A DNA stretch of 64,000 nt from Caulobacter sp. FWC26 (GCF_002742645.2 NZ_CP033875.1:4461638-4525637), one strand, 5' to 3'. Counted from the first letter of the stretch, positions 18,105-28,070 are shown. Notes: generated from the sequence alone by a model not told the origin. Program-made: numbers and translations.

Positions 18105-18617
18105 TCAAGCCATTTGTTCGGGCGTGAACAGGCCAACCTTCAGGTCACTGGTTTCGTAGATCACCTTGCCGTCGGCTTCCAGGACGCCGTCGGCGATGCC
18201 CATGACCAGCTTGCGCATGATCACACGCTTCAGGTCGATCTTGTAGACGACCTTCTTGATGTCGGGCGTGACCTGGCCCGTGAATTTCACTTCGCCGACA
18301 CCCAGGGCGCGGCCGCGGCCGGGGCCACCCGACCAGCCTAGGAAGAAGCCGACAAGCTGCCACATGGCGTCCAGGCCCAGACAGCCGGGCATCACGGGAT
18401 CGCCGATGAAGTGGCAGCCGAAGAACCAGAGATCGGGTTTGATATCGAACTCAGCCTCGACATAGCCCTTGCCATACTTGCCGCCCTCGGCCTCGATCCG
18501 GACGATCCGGTCGAACATCAGCATCGGCGGAGCCGGCAGTTGGGCGTTGCCGGGGCCAAACATCTCGCCGCGGCCACAAGCCAGGAGTTCTTCGAAGGTA
18601 TAGGCGTTCTTCTGCAT
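18105..18617 (-). CDS. fabA: 3-hydroxydecanoyl-[ACP] dehydratase/isomerase
   Basis: Dehydrates 3-hydroxydecanoyl-ACP and isomerises the double bond, which starts unsaturated fatty-acid synthesis. The hot-dog fold has active-site histidine and aspartate in [26 protein letters not shown]. 170 residues, the standard length. First gene of fabA-fabB-GT41. Confidence 0.97.
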   Translation of the reverse strand: MQKNAYTFEELLACGRGEMFGPGNAQLPAPPMLMFDRIVRIEAEGGKYGKGYVEAEFDIKPDLWFFGCHFIGDPVMPGCLGLDAMWQLVGFFLGWSGGPGRGRALGVGEVKFTGQVTPDIKKVVYKIDLKRVIMRKLVMGIADGVLEADGKVIYETSDLKVGLFTPEQMA

Positions 18618-18685
18618 GGTGACGCCCTAGCACGATGGCGGGTCCAGTCTCAACGTTTCCCTACGCGAGCGGATCCCCCGCGCCC

Positions 18686-19231
18686 CTAACGCTTACGGCA
18701 CTGGACCGCCGGATCCGCCCCCCAGATCTCGCCCTCGCGAGCCCAGCCCGACGACCCGTCTGCCCGCAGCCGACACCAGCCCTTTTCACACTTGTCCAGC
18801 AAAGCGACCGACCGGGCCTTCAGATAGGCGCTAACCTTGGCTCCGTCCTTGGGCGCATTGAGCAGGGGCAGATTGGTCGGTTGGACCCGCATCGCCGACC
18901 GTCGGCCGTCGGTCGTGCGCTTATGAACCCAAGCCAGCCCTCCCTCCGGATCACAAATCCGGCGCCACTCTCGAGTCTCGGCCACGACCTGCACCGGCAG
19001 ACCCTTGGCGTGATAGACCCATAGAAGCTGGTGATCCTCGTCCGGACCGTTGCGGGCGTTAACCTCGGCATATTTCAGCGAGACGTAGCGCGGCACCTCC
19101 AGACCCGAGGGCGTCACCCTGGGTCCCTCGGCCGCAGCCGGACCGGCCAGCAAAGCCCCTGCCGCCGCAATTCCGACCATGACGCGCGTCAAACCCATTC
19201 GTGACAAACCTTGTTCTGTTTTTGACGGCAT
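18686..19231 (-). CDS. Exported SH3-like domain protein
   Basis: 181 residues with an N-terminal signal (GLTRVMVGIAAAGALLAGPAAAEG) and bacterial SH3-like repeats in the mature part. These are YAEVNARNGPDEDHQLLWVYHAKGLPVQVVAETREWRRICD, followed by GGLAWVHKRTTDGRRS and KCEKGWCRLRADGSSGWARE. Such domains bind cell wall or serve as protein-binding modules in the periplasm. A start at 19198 (MGLTRV) is equally plausible. It is divergent from the 2-hydroxyacid dehydrogenase gene. Confidence 0.8.
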   Translation of the reverse strand: MPSKTEQGLSRMGLTRVMVGIAAAGALLAGPAAAEGPRVTPSGLEVPRYVSLKYAEVNARNGPDEDHQLLWVYHAKGLPVQVVAETREWRRICDPEGGLAWVHKRTTDGRRSAMRVQPTNLPLLNAPKDGAKVSAYLKARSVALLDKCEKGWCRLRADGSSGWAREGEIWGADPAVQCRKR

Positions 19232-19303
19232 GTTGCTTGGCCCCCACCGGCCCCTTTGCTACAGCTTTCAAACGCCTGTCAGAGAGAGCTTTTCAAACCG
19301 CCC

Positions 19304-20290
19304 ATGGCCGCCCGCAAGCTCAAAGTCATCGTGACCCGCAAACTCCCCGATCCGGTGGAGACGCGGATGTGCGAACTGTTCGACACCGAACTGAACGTCT
19401 CCGACAAGCCCCTGACGCAGGACGAGCTGGTCGACGCCATGAGCCGCGCCGACGTGCTCGTGCCGACGATCACCGATCGCATCGATTCGCGCCTTCTGTC
19501 GCGATCCGGTGATCGGCTCAAGCTGATCGCCAATTTTGGCGCCGGCGTGGACAATATCGACGTCGCCACCGCCAACGCCCGCGGCATCATCGTCACCAAT
19601 ACGCCGGGCGTGCTGACGGAAGACACTGCCGACCTGACCATGACCCTGATCATGGCCGCCTCGCGCCGGATCGTCGAAGGGGCCGAGGTGGTCAAGGCGG
19701 GCGGATTCCATGGCTGGTCGCCGACCTGGATGCTGGGCCGCCGCCTGTGGGGCAAGCGCCTGGGCATCATCGGCATGGGCCGCATCGGCCAAGCCGTCGC
19801 GCGTCGCGCCAAGGCCTTCGGCATGCAGGTCCACTACCATAACCGCAAGCCAGTCAACGCGCGGATCGCCGAGGAACTTGGCTGCACCTACTGGGAAAGC
19901 CTTGACCAGATGCTGGCCCGCATGGACTTCGTGTCGATCAACTGTCCGCACACGCCGGCCACCTATCACCTGCTCTCGGCCCGCCGGCTGAAGCTGCTGA
20001 GGTCGCACGCCGTGGTCGTCAATACCGCGCGCGGCGAAGTTATCGATGAAGGCGCGCTGGCCAACATGCTGGCCAAGGGCGAGATCGCCGGCGCGGGTCT
20101 CGATGTCTACGAGCACGAACCGGCCATCAATCCCAAGCTCCTGAAGCTGCCCAACGTCGTGCTGCTGCCGCACATGGGGTCGGCGACGGTCGAGGGCCGC
20201 ATCGACATGGGCGAGAAGGTCATCGTCAATGTGAAGACCTTCATGGACGGCCATAGGCCGCCGGATCGCGTCATTCCGGCAATGCTCTGA
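19304..20290 (+). CDS. D-2-hydroxyacid dehydrogenase (glyoxylate/hydroxypyruvate reductase type)
   Basis: NAD(P)-dependent reduction of 2-oxoacids. The dinucleotide motif is GIIGMGRIGQAVARRAKAFG (about residues 155-174). Catalytic residues are Arg in VNTARGEVIDEGAL, Glu in DVYEHEPAI and His in LLPHMGSAT. I start at ATG 19304 (MAARKLKVIVTRKLPDPVE); the open frame to 19256 is not needed. 328 residues. Exact substrate unresolved. Confidence 0.88.
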   Translation: MAARKLKVIVTRKLPDPVETRMCELFDTELNVSDKPLTQDELVDAMSRADVLVPTITDRIDSRLLSRSGDRLKLIANFGAGVDNIDVATANARGIIVTNTPGVLTEDTADLTMTLIMAASRRIVEGAEVVKAGGFHGWSPTWMLGRRLWGKRLGIIGMGRIGQAVARRAKAFGMQVHYHNRKPVNARIAEELGCTYWESLDQMLARMDFVSINCPHTPATYHLLSARRLKLLRSHAVVVNTARGEVIDEGALANMLAKGEIAGAGLDVYEHEPAINPKLLKLPNVVLLPHMGSATVEGRIDMGEKVIVNVKTFMDGHRPPDRVIPAML

Positions 20291-20305
20291 AGCGGTGCAG
20301 CCGCG

Positions 20306-20695
20306 TCAGGTCGTCGCCATGTTGGCGGACATCCGGCCGAAGACATCCCGGAGGGCCCCGGCCATTTCCCGCTCGATTCCGGCCTGATCCATCGCGCGTG
20401 ACATCGCGTCGAGCCATTGTCGCCCGAGCTCCGCATCAATCGGCATCGCACGGTGCAGCGACATCATGCAGACGCCGGGTCGCGCCGCGAACCAATCTCG
20501 AGGCCCGCCGAGCCAGCCGGTGATGAAACCGGCCAACGATGCTCGCATCGGGGTCAGGTCCTCGGCATGGATCGCTCGAAGACGCGCATAGGCCGGGTCG
20601 GTCTCCATCAGATCGTAAAAGGCGTTGACCATCGCCGCCACCGGCGCTGCGCCGCCGATCTGGTCGAAAGCTGTCTGCTGGACGGCGTCGGTCAT
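20306..20695 (-). CDS. Truncated hemoglobin (probably group II)
   Basis: 129-residue globin with the short helical pattern: TAFDQIGGAAPVAAMVNAFYDLMETDP, FITGWLGGPRDWF, then SLHRAMPIDAELGRQWLDAMSRAM, where the His is the proximal heme ligand and the Trp is a group-II mark. AGGAG lies seven bases before the ATG. Group II globins bind O2 or handle NO and peroxide; which applies here is unknown. Confidence 0.88.
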   Translation of the reverse strand: MTDAVQQTAFDQIGGAAPVAAMVNAFYDLMETDPAYARLRAIHAEDLTPMRASLAGFITGWLGGPRDWFAARPGVCMMSLHRAMPIDAELGRQWLDAMSRAMDQAGIEREMAGALRDVFGRMSANMATT

Positions 20696-20761
20696 CGGGA
20701 ACTCCTGCGAAAGCGTCAGATGGCGGACCGACGCAGTGGAACACCTTGATCCGCCGCAACC

Positions 20762-22276
20762 TCAGCCGCGCATGTCGCCCGTCTCGATGAACCGCTGGTG
20801 CCAGGCGAAGGCCTCCGTCAGTAGGGTCGGCGACTGCTGGCCGTAAGACTCCCGACGGGCGCGGGTCAGATAGTCGTTCAAGGCCGGTCGATAGTCCGGG
20901 TGGGCGCAGTTTGCGATGATCACCTCGGCGCGCTGACGGGGCGACAGTCCACGCATATCGGCCAAGCCCTGCTCGGTCACCAAGACCTGGACGTCCTGGT
21001 TGATATGGTCGACGTGCGGAGCCTTCGGCACGATGGTCGAGATCTTGCCGCCCTTGGCCGTCGACGGCGCCATGAAGATCGAGACATAGGCGTTGCGGGC
21101 GAAGTCGCCGCTGCCGCCGATGCCGTTCTGGATGCGCGATCCCATCAGGTGGGTCGAGTTCACCGCCCCGTGGATATCGGCCTCGATCATGCCATTCATG
21201 GCGATGCAGCCCAGGCGCCGGATCAACTCGGGGTGATTGCTGATCTCCTGAGGCCGCAAGACCAGGCGATCCCGCAGCCGGTCCAGATCGGCGTTCAGCG
21301 CGTGCGCGGCTTCTGGACTCAGCGAAAAGGCGGTGGCCGAAGCGCTCAGCAGTTTGCCCGACTCCAGCAGCGCCAGCATTCCATCCTGCAGAACCTCGGT
21401 AAAGGCCGTCATCCGGTCGAATGGACCCTCGACCAGGCCGAACATCACGGCGTTGGCGATGTTGCCGACGCCCGATTGCAGCGGCAGCAGGTTAGCCGGC
21501 AGACGACCGCGCGCGACCTCATGACGGAAGAACTCCAGAAGGTGGCCGGCGATCGCGCGGTGATCCTCGTCAGGCGCGTCGAAGGGCAGGTTCCGGTCGG
21601 GCGAGTCCGTCTCGACCACCGCCACCACCTTGGCCGGATCGCAGCGGAAATAGGCCTCGCCGATTCGCTGATCGGGCCGGGTCAGGGGAATGGGACGCCG
21701 ATCCGGCGGCAAGGCCGTGCCGTAGTAGATGTCGTGCATCCCTTCCAGGGCGGGATTCTGCCACCGGTTGACTTCGAGGATCACCTTGGAGGCGCGATCG
21801 ATCCAGGTCTTGTTGTTGCCGACGGACGAGGACGGGATCAGCGATCCGTCCGGCCGGATTCCGGTGACCTCGATGACCGCCGTATCCAGCGGCCCGAGAA
21901 ACCCTTGCCAGGCCATCGGCGCCACCTGCGACAGGTGCATGTCGAAATAGTCCATCTCGCCGCGATTGATCATCTCGCGGGCGATGGGGTCGGAATTGTA
22001 GGGCAGGCGGAACTCAATTCCGTTGGCCTTGGCCAGGGCGCCGTCCAGTTCCGGCCCGGTCGAGGCCCCGGTCCAGACCCGCAGCTTGAACGGATGACCG
22101 GCGGCGTGCTCGTTCTCGATCCGGCGCGCCAGCGCCAAGGGCACGGCCTTGGGATAGCCCGAACCGGTAAAACCGCTCATGCCCACGGTTTCCCCGTGGC
22201 CGATCAGCGCTGCGGCGCCCTCGGGCGACATCACCTTGGCTTTCAGCGCCGCTAGTCCGATCCGAGATTCGTTCAT
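20762..22276 (-). CDS. Acetyl-CoA hydrolase/CoA-transferase family protein
   Basis: 504 residues. The start at ATG 22276 (MNESRIGLAALKAKVMSPEGAAALIGHGETVGMSGFTGSGYPKAVP) follows GGGGCGACG. The family shows the glycine-rich N-terminus, QSGVGNIANAVMFGL (CoA loop) and NGIGGSGDFARNAYVSIFMAPSTAKGGK. These features match bacterial acetyl-CoA:succinate CoA-transferases more than fungal hydrolases. Its role may be acetate/succinate interconversion. It is single-gene, between the globin and hydrolase genes. Confidence 0.88.
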   Translation of the reverse strand: MNESRIGLAALKAKVMSPEGAAALIGHGETVGMSGFTGSGYPKAVPLALARRIENEHAAGHPFKLRVWTGASTGPELDGALAKANGIEFRLPYNSDPIAREMINRGEMDYFDMHLSQVAPMAWQGFLGPLDTAVIEVTGIRPDGSLIPSSSVGNNKTWIDRASKVILEVNRWQNPALEGMHDIYYGTALPPDRRPIPLTRPDQRIGEAYFRCDPAKVVAVVETDSPDRNLPFDAPDEDHRAIAGHLLEFFRHEVARGRLPANLLPLQSGVGNIANAVMFGLVEGPFDRMTAFTEVLQDGMLALLESGKLLSASATAFSLSPEAAHALNADLDRLRDRLVLRPQEISNHPELIRRLGCIAMNGMIEADIHGAVNSTHLMGSRIQNGIGGSGDFARNAYVSIFMAPSTAKGGKISTIVPKAPHVDHINQDVQVLVTEQGLADMRGLSPRQRAEVIIANCAHPDYRPALNDYLTRARRESYGQQSPTLLTEAFAWHQRFIETGDMRG

Positions 22277-22356
22277 CGTCGCCCCACGCCCTTGGTCGAT
22301 CGCATATGGCGAGGCGCGCGCGGCTATGTCAGGTCCGTATGAACCCGAAGACGATG

Positions 22357-23316
22357 TTATTCGACCGGATGAGCAGCAAGCCAAGCCTCCAGGTCAGCGG
22401 CCGATCGATCGGGAATCTGCTCCATCGGCACGTGGCCCACGCCCGGATAGAGGATCAGAGTCGCCCCCGGTATGGCCTTGTGAAACTTCCCGCCGTCAGC
22501 GGCGGGAATGATGCGGTCCTCCTGGCCGAACATGATCAGGGTCGGGGCATGGATCGTCGAAAGCTCGGCGACCGTGGCGTCTCGCCGCGGCCCGCTCTGG
22601 AGAGATAACAGTATGTCGCGATGACCCGGCCCCCGGGAGAGTTCAACATAGCGGTCGATCAACGCCGGGGTGACGAGGCTCTTGTCCCAATAGCCCGCGC
22701 GCAACCCCTGAGCGACCAGAGGGCGAGTGTCGATGTTCTTCAGCGCCGCGCGGCCGATCGGGTGGCGCAGCACGGTGAAGATCAGCGCACCGCCGGACTT
22801 CTCGGACGGCCATCCCGCCGCATCGACCAGAACAAGACGCTGAACCTTATCGGGATGGTCGACCGTATAGGTCCAGGCGACCGCACCGCCCATCGAGTTT
22901 CCGGCCAAGGTGAAGCGCCTCAGGCCGAGCCGCGAGGTCAGTGCGTCGACCACGGTCACAAACCCTTGGCGCCCCGCCACATAGGTCCCCGCCGTCCTCG
23001 TCAGGCCATGGCCCGGAAGATCCAGAACCACCACACGGTAGGACTTGGACAGCCGCGCCGCCCAAGCATCCCAGGCGTGGGTCGAAGCGGAATAGCCATG
23101 CACCAGCACGATCGCCGGCGCGTCTCGTGGTCCCAGATCGCGATAATGCGCCCGCACGCCGCCTGGAAGGTCCATGTAGTGGGAGTCCGGATAGCCATAC
23201 TTGGCCTCAAGCGTCGCATAGGGGATGTCCGGTCTCTGCAAGAGAAACCAAGTTCCCACCCCGACAGCGATCAGCAGGCCCAGCGCGATCGCCAAACCGC
23301 GCGCCCAGGTTTTCAT
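22357..23316 (-). CDS. Membrane-anchored alpha/beta hydrolase
   Basis: 319 residues beginning with an uncleaved membrane helix (GLAIALGLLIAVGVGTWFLL). An alpha/beta-hydrolase fold follows: oxyanion HGYSAS, nucleophile GNSMGGAV, acid GQEDRIIP and base GVGHVPMEQ. AGGAG precedes the ATG. The periplasmic orientation is inferred. Substrate unknown. Confidence 0.88.
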   Translation of the reverse strand: MKTWARGLAIALGLLIAVGVGTWFLLQRPDIPYATLEAKYGYPDSHYMDLPGGVRAHYRDLGPRDAPAIVLVHGYSASTHAWDAWAARLSKSYRVVVLDLPGHGLTRTAGTYVAGRQGFVTVVDALTSRLGLRRFTLAGNSMGGAVAWTYTVDHPDKVQRLVLVDAAGWPSEKSGGALIFTVLRHPIGRAALKNIDTRPLVAQGLRAGYWDKSLVTPALIDRYVELSRGPGHRDILLSLQSGPRRDATVAELSTIHAPTLIMFGQEDRIIPAADGGKFHKAIPGATLILYPGVGHVPMEQIPDRSAADLEAWLAAHPVE

Positions 23317-23362
23317 ACAGACACTCCTGCGGACAGTCAGCGCATAGAGAACGGCGTTACGC

Positions 23363-23475
23363 TAGAGCCTCGCGCGTCAAAACGGAATCGTTTTGACGCG
23401 ATAACGAAGCTCTAAATCAAATACTTAGAGCGTGACTCGCGCCGAAACCGGTTCCCACTTTCGGCGTCACGCTCT
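23363..23475. repeat. REP-like double palindrome
   Basis: Two adjacent hairpins fill the gap between the hydrolase and moeB genes. The first is a perfect 12-bp stem, CGCGTCAAAACG-gaat-CGTTTTGACGCG (23373-23400), flanked by TAGAGC/GCTCTA. The second runs AGAGCGTGAC ... GTCACGCTCT (23427-23475) with an inner GCCGAAA/TTTCGGC stem. The form matches dispersed intergenic repeats of alphaproteobacteria. Confidence 0.8.
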
Positions 23476-23482
23476 CGGGAGG

Positions 23483-24220
23483 TCAAGCCGCGCAGGACGG
23501 GCATTGAGGGTCCCGCCCAATGCGGACCGTGCGGGTTTCGCTGGCCAAACCGTCATAGATCAGAAGCCGCCCGGAGAGCGGCTCGCCAGCGCCGGCGATG
23601 AGCTTCAGGGCCTCGAGCGCCATCATCGATCCGATGACGCCGGCCAGCGCGCCGACCACGCCCACCAGAGCGCAGGTCTCAGCATCCGGCGGAATTTCCG
23701 GCACCAGGCAACGATAGCAGGGCTGGCCCTGGAAAACCCCGACCTGACCGGTCCAGCGGCCTAAGGCTCCGCTAACCAGGGTCTTGCCCTGAGCGACACA
23801 GGCGTCACTAACGGCGAAGCGCGTGGCGAAGTCATCCGTGCCGTCGAGCACAAGATCATACCCGGAGACAACCGCCTCGGCGTTGCTTCGATCCAGCCAT
23901 ACCGCATGGCTCTCGATGATCGTATTCGGATTGAGCGCGCGCAGGTGCTCGTCCGCCGCCTCCACCTTGGGTCGGCCCACATCGGCGGTGGCGTACAGCA
24001 CCTGCCGCTGCAGGTTCGACAGCGACACAGTGTCGGGATCGACGAGGCCGATCATACCAACCCCGGCGGCGGCCAGATAGAGCGCGGCGGGCGCGCCCAA
24101 CCCTCCCGCGCCCACCACCAGAACCCGCGCGGCCTTGAGCTTCTGCTGGCCCGGACCGCCGACCTCGCGCAGCACCAGATGGCGGGCGTAGCGCTCGACT
24201 TCGGCTTCCGAAAAACTCAT
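23483..24220 (-). CDS. moeB: HesA/MoeB/ThiF-family adenylyltransferase
   Basis: E1-like enzyme that adenylates the C-terminal glycine of a sulfur carrier such as MoaD or ThiS. ATP loop [39 protein letters not shown], and [16 protein letters not shown]. Zinc-binding CxxC pairs are CYRC and CPSC. 245 residues from ATG 24220. No moaD, moaE or thiS lies nearby, so MoeB versus ThiF cannot be decided from context; I lean to MoeB. Confidence 0.85.
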   Translation of the reverse strand: MSFSEAEVERYARHLVLREVGGPGQQKLKAARVLVVGAGGLGAPAALYLAAAGVGMIGLVDPDTVSLSNLQRQVLYATADVGRPKVEAADEHLRALNPNTIIESHAVWLDRSNAEAVVSGYDLVLDGTDDFATRFAVSDACVAQGKTLVSGALGRWTGQVGVFQGQPCYRCLVPEIPPDAETCALVGVVGALAGVIGSMMALEALKLIAGAGEPLSGRLLIYDGLASETRTVRIGRDPQCPSCAA

Positions 24221-24261
24221 GGCGCTTGACCCTCCGCCCCGGCCTCGCCACATGCGAAGCC

Positions 24262-24828
24262 ATGCAAAGCAACAGCTCTTCCTTCCCCGACTGGCACGGC
24301 ACGACCATTCTGGCGGTGCGCAAGAACGGTTCGACCGTGATCGCCGGCGACGGACAGGTCTCCATGGGCCCAACCGTCGTCAAGGGCAACGCCCGCAAGG
24401 TGCGACGCCTGGCCGGGGGCAAAGTGGTCGCAGGCTTCGCCGGCGCCACGGCCGACGCCTTCACGCTGATTGAGCGCTTGGAAGCTAAACTCGAACAGTA
24501 TCCCGACCAGCTGGCGCGCGCCTGCGTCGATCTGGCCAAGGACTGGCGGACCGATCGCTACCTGCGCCGGCTGGAGGCCATGTTGCTGGTGGCCGATAAG
24601 GCCGCCATCTACACCGTCACCGGCGTCGGCGACGTGCTCGAACCGGGGGAAAGCCTTGGCGGCGGCGCGGTCGCGGCGATCGGCTCGGGCGGCAACTACG
24701 CCCTGGCGGCCGGCAAGGCCTTGGTCGACCTCGATCTTTCGGCCGAGGACATCGCCCGCAAGGCGATGGGTATCGCCGCCGAGATCTGCGTCTATACGAA
24801 CGGTAACCTGACGGTCGAAAGCCTTTAG
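24262..24828 (+). CDS. hslV: ATP-dependent protease peptidase subunit HslV
   Basis: N-terminal-threonine protease, proteasome beta-like, that works with HslU. A propeptide-like head ([13 protein letters not shown]) precedes the mature Thr in [23 protein letters not shown]. Other motifs are [22 protein letters not shown] and the C-terminal [16 protein letters not shown]. 188 residues. Its HslU partner lies one gene downstream instead of next to it. Confidence 0.95.
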   Translation: MQSNSSSFPDWHGTTILAVRKNGSTVIAGDGQVSMGPTVVKGNARKVRRLAGGKVVAGFAGATADAFTLIERLEAKLEQYPDQLARACVDLAKDWRTDRYLRRLEAMLLVADKAAIYTVTGVGDVLEPGESLGGGAVAAIGSGGNYALAAGKALVDLDLSAEDIARKAMGIAAEICVYTNGNLTVESL

Positions 24829-24856
24829 GCTTTACTCCTCCCGGGAGGACCTTCGA

Positions 24857-25699
24857 ATGTTCAGGACCATGCTGATCGCCGGGCTCGCCGCTGCGTGCTG
24901 GACGACGCCTACAATGGCCGACCCGGGCGTCGCCGCCCAGGTTGAGGCCGCCGAGCGCGCTTTCGCGGCGGACGGCTTGGCGCTGGGGATCCGGGATTCG
25001 TTTCTCAAGCACATGGCCGATGACGCGATCATGTTCGCGCCAGGGCCGGTGAACGCCAGGACGCTCTACGACAAGCGGCCCTCCAGCAAGACGCCGAAAC
25101 TGGAGTGGTGGCCCCAGAGGATCATCGCGGCCCGGTCCGGCGAGCTCGCGCTGTCCGTCGGCCCGTCCGAGATCAACGACAAGCGCGGCGGTTACTTCGC
25201 GACCATCTGGCGCAAGGCGCCGGACGGGCGGTGGGCATGGATCTACGACGGCGGGGCCGCCGCCGACGCCGCAAGCGCCCCGGGTCCGGATGCGCCGACC
25301 ACGCTCGACCCCGTCGCCAAGTCCGGCGAGCGCTCGGCGGCCCTCGCCTTCGACAAGGTCCGAATCGCCGAGAGGGCCTTGGCCCAGGCGGTTGAAAGCG
25401 ACGCGCCTGCCGCCTATCGACGCGCCCTGGCCGCTGACGCCTGGGTGCTGGGGCCGAAGGGAACCGAAGGCCTGACCCCCGCCGCCGTCGCCGAACGCAC
25501 AAACGCGCGGCCCCAGCGCATGGTCCTCACCCTGCGTGGCGGCGGCGCCTCCAAGGCTGGCGACTTCGTCTGGACCCATGGCGAGGCCGGTTGGGCCGAC
25601 CACCAGGAAATCATCGAACGCGCGCACTATATGCATGTCTGGCAGAAGCGCCCCGAAGGCTGGCGCTTGATCTTCGAGGCCCTGATCAACGACCGATGA
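24857..25699 (+). CDS. Exported NTF2/SnoaL-like protein between hslV and hslU
   Basis: 280 residues with signal peptide ([21 protein letters not shown]). The mature protein seems to hold two NTF2-like cone folds: [40 protein letters not shown] and a second unit from [44 protein letters not shown] lies nine bases before the ATG. Its last codons overlap hslU by four bases (ATGA), so hslU translation is probably coupled to it. Function unknown; possibly DUF4440-type. Confidence 0.8.
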   Translation: MFRTMLIAGLAAACWTTPTMADPGVAAQVEAAERAFAADGLALGIRDSFLKHMADDAIMFAPGPVNARTLYDKRPSSKTPKLEWWPQRIIAARSGELALSVGPSEINDKRGGYFATIWRKAPDGRWAWIYDGGAAADAASAPGPDAPTTLDPVAKSGERSAALAFDKVRIAERALAQAVESDAPAAYRRALAADAWVLGPKGTEGLTPAAVAERTNARPQRMVLTLRGGGASKAGDFVWTHGEAGWADHQEIIERAHYMHVWQKRPEGWRLIFEALINDR

Positions 25700-26988
25700 C
25701 TGAGTTTTCCCCCCGCGAGATCGTCTCCGAACTGGACCGCTACATCGTCGGCCACGCTGAGGCCAAGAAGGCCGTGGCCGTAGCCCTGCGCAACCGTTGG
25801 CGCCGCCGCCGCGTGCCCGCCGACCTGCGCGATGAGGTGACCCCGAAGAACATCCTGTTGATCGGCCCCACCGGCGTCGGCAAGACCGAGATCGCCCGTC
25901 GCCTGGCCAAGCTGGCGCAGGCGCCGTTCCTGAAGGTCGAGGCCACCAAGTTCACCGAGGTCGGCTATGTCGGCCGCGACGTCGACCAGATCGTCCGCGA
26001 TCTCGTCGAAAGCGCGCTGGCCATGGTGCGCGACAAGCGCCGCGCCGCTGTAAAGGCCAAGGCCGAGGGCGCCGCCGAGGAGCGCATCCTCGACGCCCTG
26101 ACCGGTCCGGGCTCGACGGCCGCTCGCGAGGCGTTCCGCAAAAAGCTGCGCGCCGGCGAGCTGGACGACAAGGAGGTCGAGCTGCAGCTGGCCGACACCG
26201 GCGGCCCCAGCTTCGACATTCCCGGTCAGCCGGGCGCTGCGGTGTTCAACCTGTCGGACATGATGAAGTCGCTGGGCGGCGGCCGCACCAAGACCCACAA
26301 GACCACCGTCTCGGGCGCCTGGGCGCCGCTGATCGCCGAGGAAAGCGACAAGCTGCTGGACCAGGAAGCCTTGACCCAGGAGGCCCTGGAACTGGCCGAG
26401 AACCATGGCATCGTGTTCCTGGACGAGATCGACAAGGTCGCCAGCTCGTCGCAGCGCTCCGGCGCGGACGTCAGCCGCGAGGGCGTTCAGCGGGATCTTC
26501 TGCCCCTGATCGAGGGCACGACAGTCTCGACCAAGCACGGGCCTGTGAAGACCGACCACATCCTGTTCATCGCCTCGGGGGCCTTCCACGTCGCCAAGCC
26601 GTCGGACCTCTTGCCCGAACTCCAGGGTCGCCTGCCGATCCGGGTGGAGCTGAAGGGACTGTCGCGCGACGACATGCGTCGGATCCTCACCGAACCGGAA
26701 GCCAACCTGATCCGCCAGCACCAGGCGCTGATGCTGACCGAGGGCGTCACCCTGACCTTCACCGATGAAGCGATCGACGCCCTGGCCGACGCAGCCGTGG
26801 CCGTGAACGGTTCGGTCGAGAACATCGGCGCCCGCCGCCTGCAGACGATCATGGAGAAGGTGGTCGAGGAGATCAGCTTTACCGCCGCCGATCGCGGCGG
26901 CGAGACCGTGACGATCGACGCGGCCTATGTGCAGGAGCGGGTGGGCGCGCTGGCGGCGAACGCGGATCTGAGCCGGTTTATTCTGTAG
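25696..26988 (+). CDS. hslU: HslU ATPase subunit of the HslUV protease
   Basis: AAA+ unfoldase feeding HslV. Starts [40 protein letters not shown]. Walker [10 protein letters not shown], the pore loop region GYVGRDVD, an I-domain insertion (about residues 105-235), Walker [12 protein letters not shown], and sensor-2 [13 protein letters not shown]. 430 residues, normal length. The stop-start overlap with the upstream gene is ATGA. Confidence 0.96.
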   Translation: MTEFSPREIVSELDRYIVGHAEAKKAVAVALRNRWRRRRVPADLRDEVTPKNILLIGPTGVGKTEIARRLAKLAQAPFLKVEATKFTEVGYVGRDVDQIVRDLVESALAMVRDKRRAAVKAKAEGAAEERILDALTGPGSTAAREAFRKKLRAGELDDKEVELQLADTGGPSFDIPGQPGAAVFNLSDMMKSLGGGRTKTHKTTVSGAWAPLIAEESDKLLDQEALTQEALELAENHGIVFLDEIDKVASSSQRSGADVSREGVQRDLLPLIEGTTVSTKHGPVKTDHILFIASGAFHVAKPSDLLPELQGRLPIRVELKGLSRDDMRRILTEPEANLIRQHQALMLTEGVTLTFTDEAIDALADAAVAVNGSVENIGARRLQTIMEKVVEEISFTAADRGGETVTIDAAYVQERVGALAANADLSRFIL

Positions 26989-26994
26989 CTTCAG

Positions 26995-27130
26995 ACCTTT
27001 TCCCTGAGGGGAGAAGGAGGACCCGCGCCGCAGGCGTGCGGGATGAGGGGTTACGGCGGTCGACGCCTTATCCCCTCACCCCCCCCATCGCTTCGCGGCG
27101 GGCCCCGCCCTCTCCCTCTGGGAGAGGGAA
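26995..27130. repeat. Intergenic palindromic repeat overlapping the ada-like 3' end
   Basis: It includes a perfect 9-bp stem, CCCTCTCCC-tct-GGGAGAGGG (27108-27128). An outer CTGAGGGGAGAAGG segment (near 27004) is roughly inverse to TTATCCCCTCACCC (near 27068). A related hairpin occurs at 29346-29364. Part of the repeat is translated as the C-terminal tail of the adjacent gene. Confidence 0.6.
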
Positions 27131-28024
27131 TCTCTGCGCCGCCTCCATCCCCAGGATCGCCGCCTTGCGGGCGAGACCCCAATGATAACCCGTCAACCGC
27201 CCGTCCTTGGCGATCGCGCGATGACAAGGGATCAGAAGCGAGATCGGATTGGCCCCAATGGCGCCGCCGGTCGCCTGGAAGGCCCCGGGCTTTCCGGCCC
27301 AGGCGGCGACCTGGCCATAGGTGGCGGTCTCGCCGGCCTTGATGTTCAGCAAGGCCTTCCAAACCTGGATGTGGAACGGGGAACCGATCAGCACAACAGG
27401 TAAAGGCCCTTCCCCACCCGCGAAGGCGCGAAGGGCCATCGTCTGGGCGGCGCGGTCATCTTGAGTCCAGTCGGCGGCCGGGAAGCGACGGTGCATGTCG
27501 GCGAAGCAGGCCGCATCGTCACCATCGGAAAACGCCAGGCCCGCCAGGCCTCGCTCGGCGATCACGAATAGGCCCTGGCCAAAAGGCGTCGGCGCCCAGC
27601 CCCAGCGCAGGCGCATGCCCGCGCCACGCCGCCGCACCTCGCCCGGCGTGGCGGCCTCCTGGGCGATGAACAGGTCGTGCAGGCGCGATGGCCCCGAAAG
27701 CCCGGCGTCGAAGGCCGCGTCCAGAACCGTGCCGCCGGCCTCCAGCGAGCGTCGCGCCTCGGCGTGAGCGATAGCCGATACGAAGGTCTTCGGACTCACC
27801 CCCGCCCAGCGGGTGAAGATGCGCTGGAAATGGAACGGCGAAAGGCCGACCGCCTGGGCGGCGTCATCCAGGGACGGATGTTCGGACCACCGCTCGGCCA
27901 GCCAGTCGAGCGCCTTGGCCATGCGGTGATAATCGACCGAGCGCTCGGCCAAGCGGGCCAGCTCCTGGCGCGCGGCCTCGGAAATGGCGTCGGAAAAGGG
28001 GGATGCGTCGTAAGCCATGGTCAT
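27068..28024 (-). CDS. Ada-like protein: AraC-type HTH fused to O6-alkylguanine-DNA methyltransferase
   Basis: Repairs O6-alkylguanine by suicidal transfer to its own cysteine, and probably regulates transcription. Residues about 30-125 form an AraC helix-turn-helix (LDDAAQAVGLSPFHFQRIFTRWAGVSPKTF). The C-terminal part has the methyltransferase core IPCHRAIAKDGRLTGYHWGLARK with the acceptor Cys. The N-terminal zinc methylphosphotriester domain of E. coli Ada is absent. The last 20 or so residues (PLPEGEGGARREAMGG) are encoded by an intergenic repeat. Start could be ATG 28024 or 28018. Confidence 0.88.
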   Translation of the reverse strand: MTMAYDASPFSDAISEAARQELARLAERSVDYHRMAKALDWLAERWSEHPSLDDAAQAVGLSPFHFQRIFTRWAGVSPKTFVSAIAHAEARRSLEAGGTVLDAAFDAGLSGPSRLHDLFIAQEAATPGEVRRRGAGMRLRWGWAPTPFGQGLFVIAERGLAGLAFSDGDDAACFADMHRRFPAADWTQDDRAAQTMALRAFAGGEGPLPVVLIGSPFHIQVWKALLNIKAGETATYGQVAAWAGKPGAFQATGGAIGANPISLLIPCHRAIAKDGRLTGYHWGLARKAAILGMEAAQRFPLPEGEGGARREAMGGVRG

Positions 28025-28070
28025 AGGCTAGACCCACGGCCCTGCACCGTCCGCCCGGTTCTTGCGCCGA

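Noticed and set aside
20900..22255. 451-codon forward frame opposite the CoA-transferase
   Set aside because: Shadow frame of a well-supported gene, no start signal.
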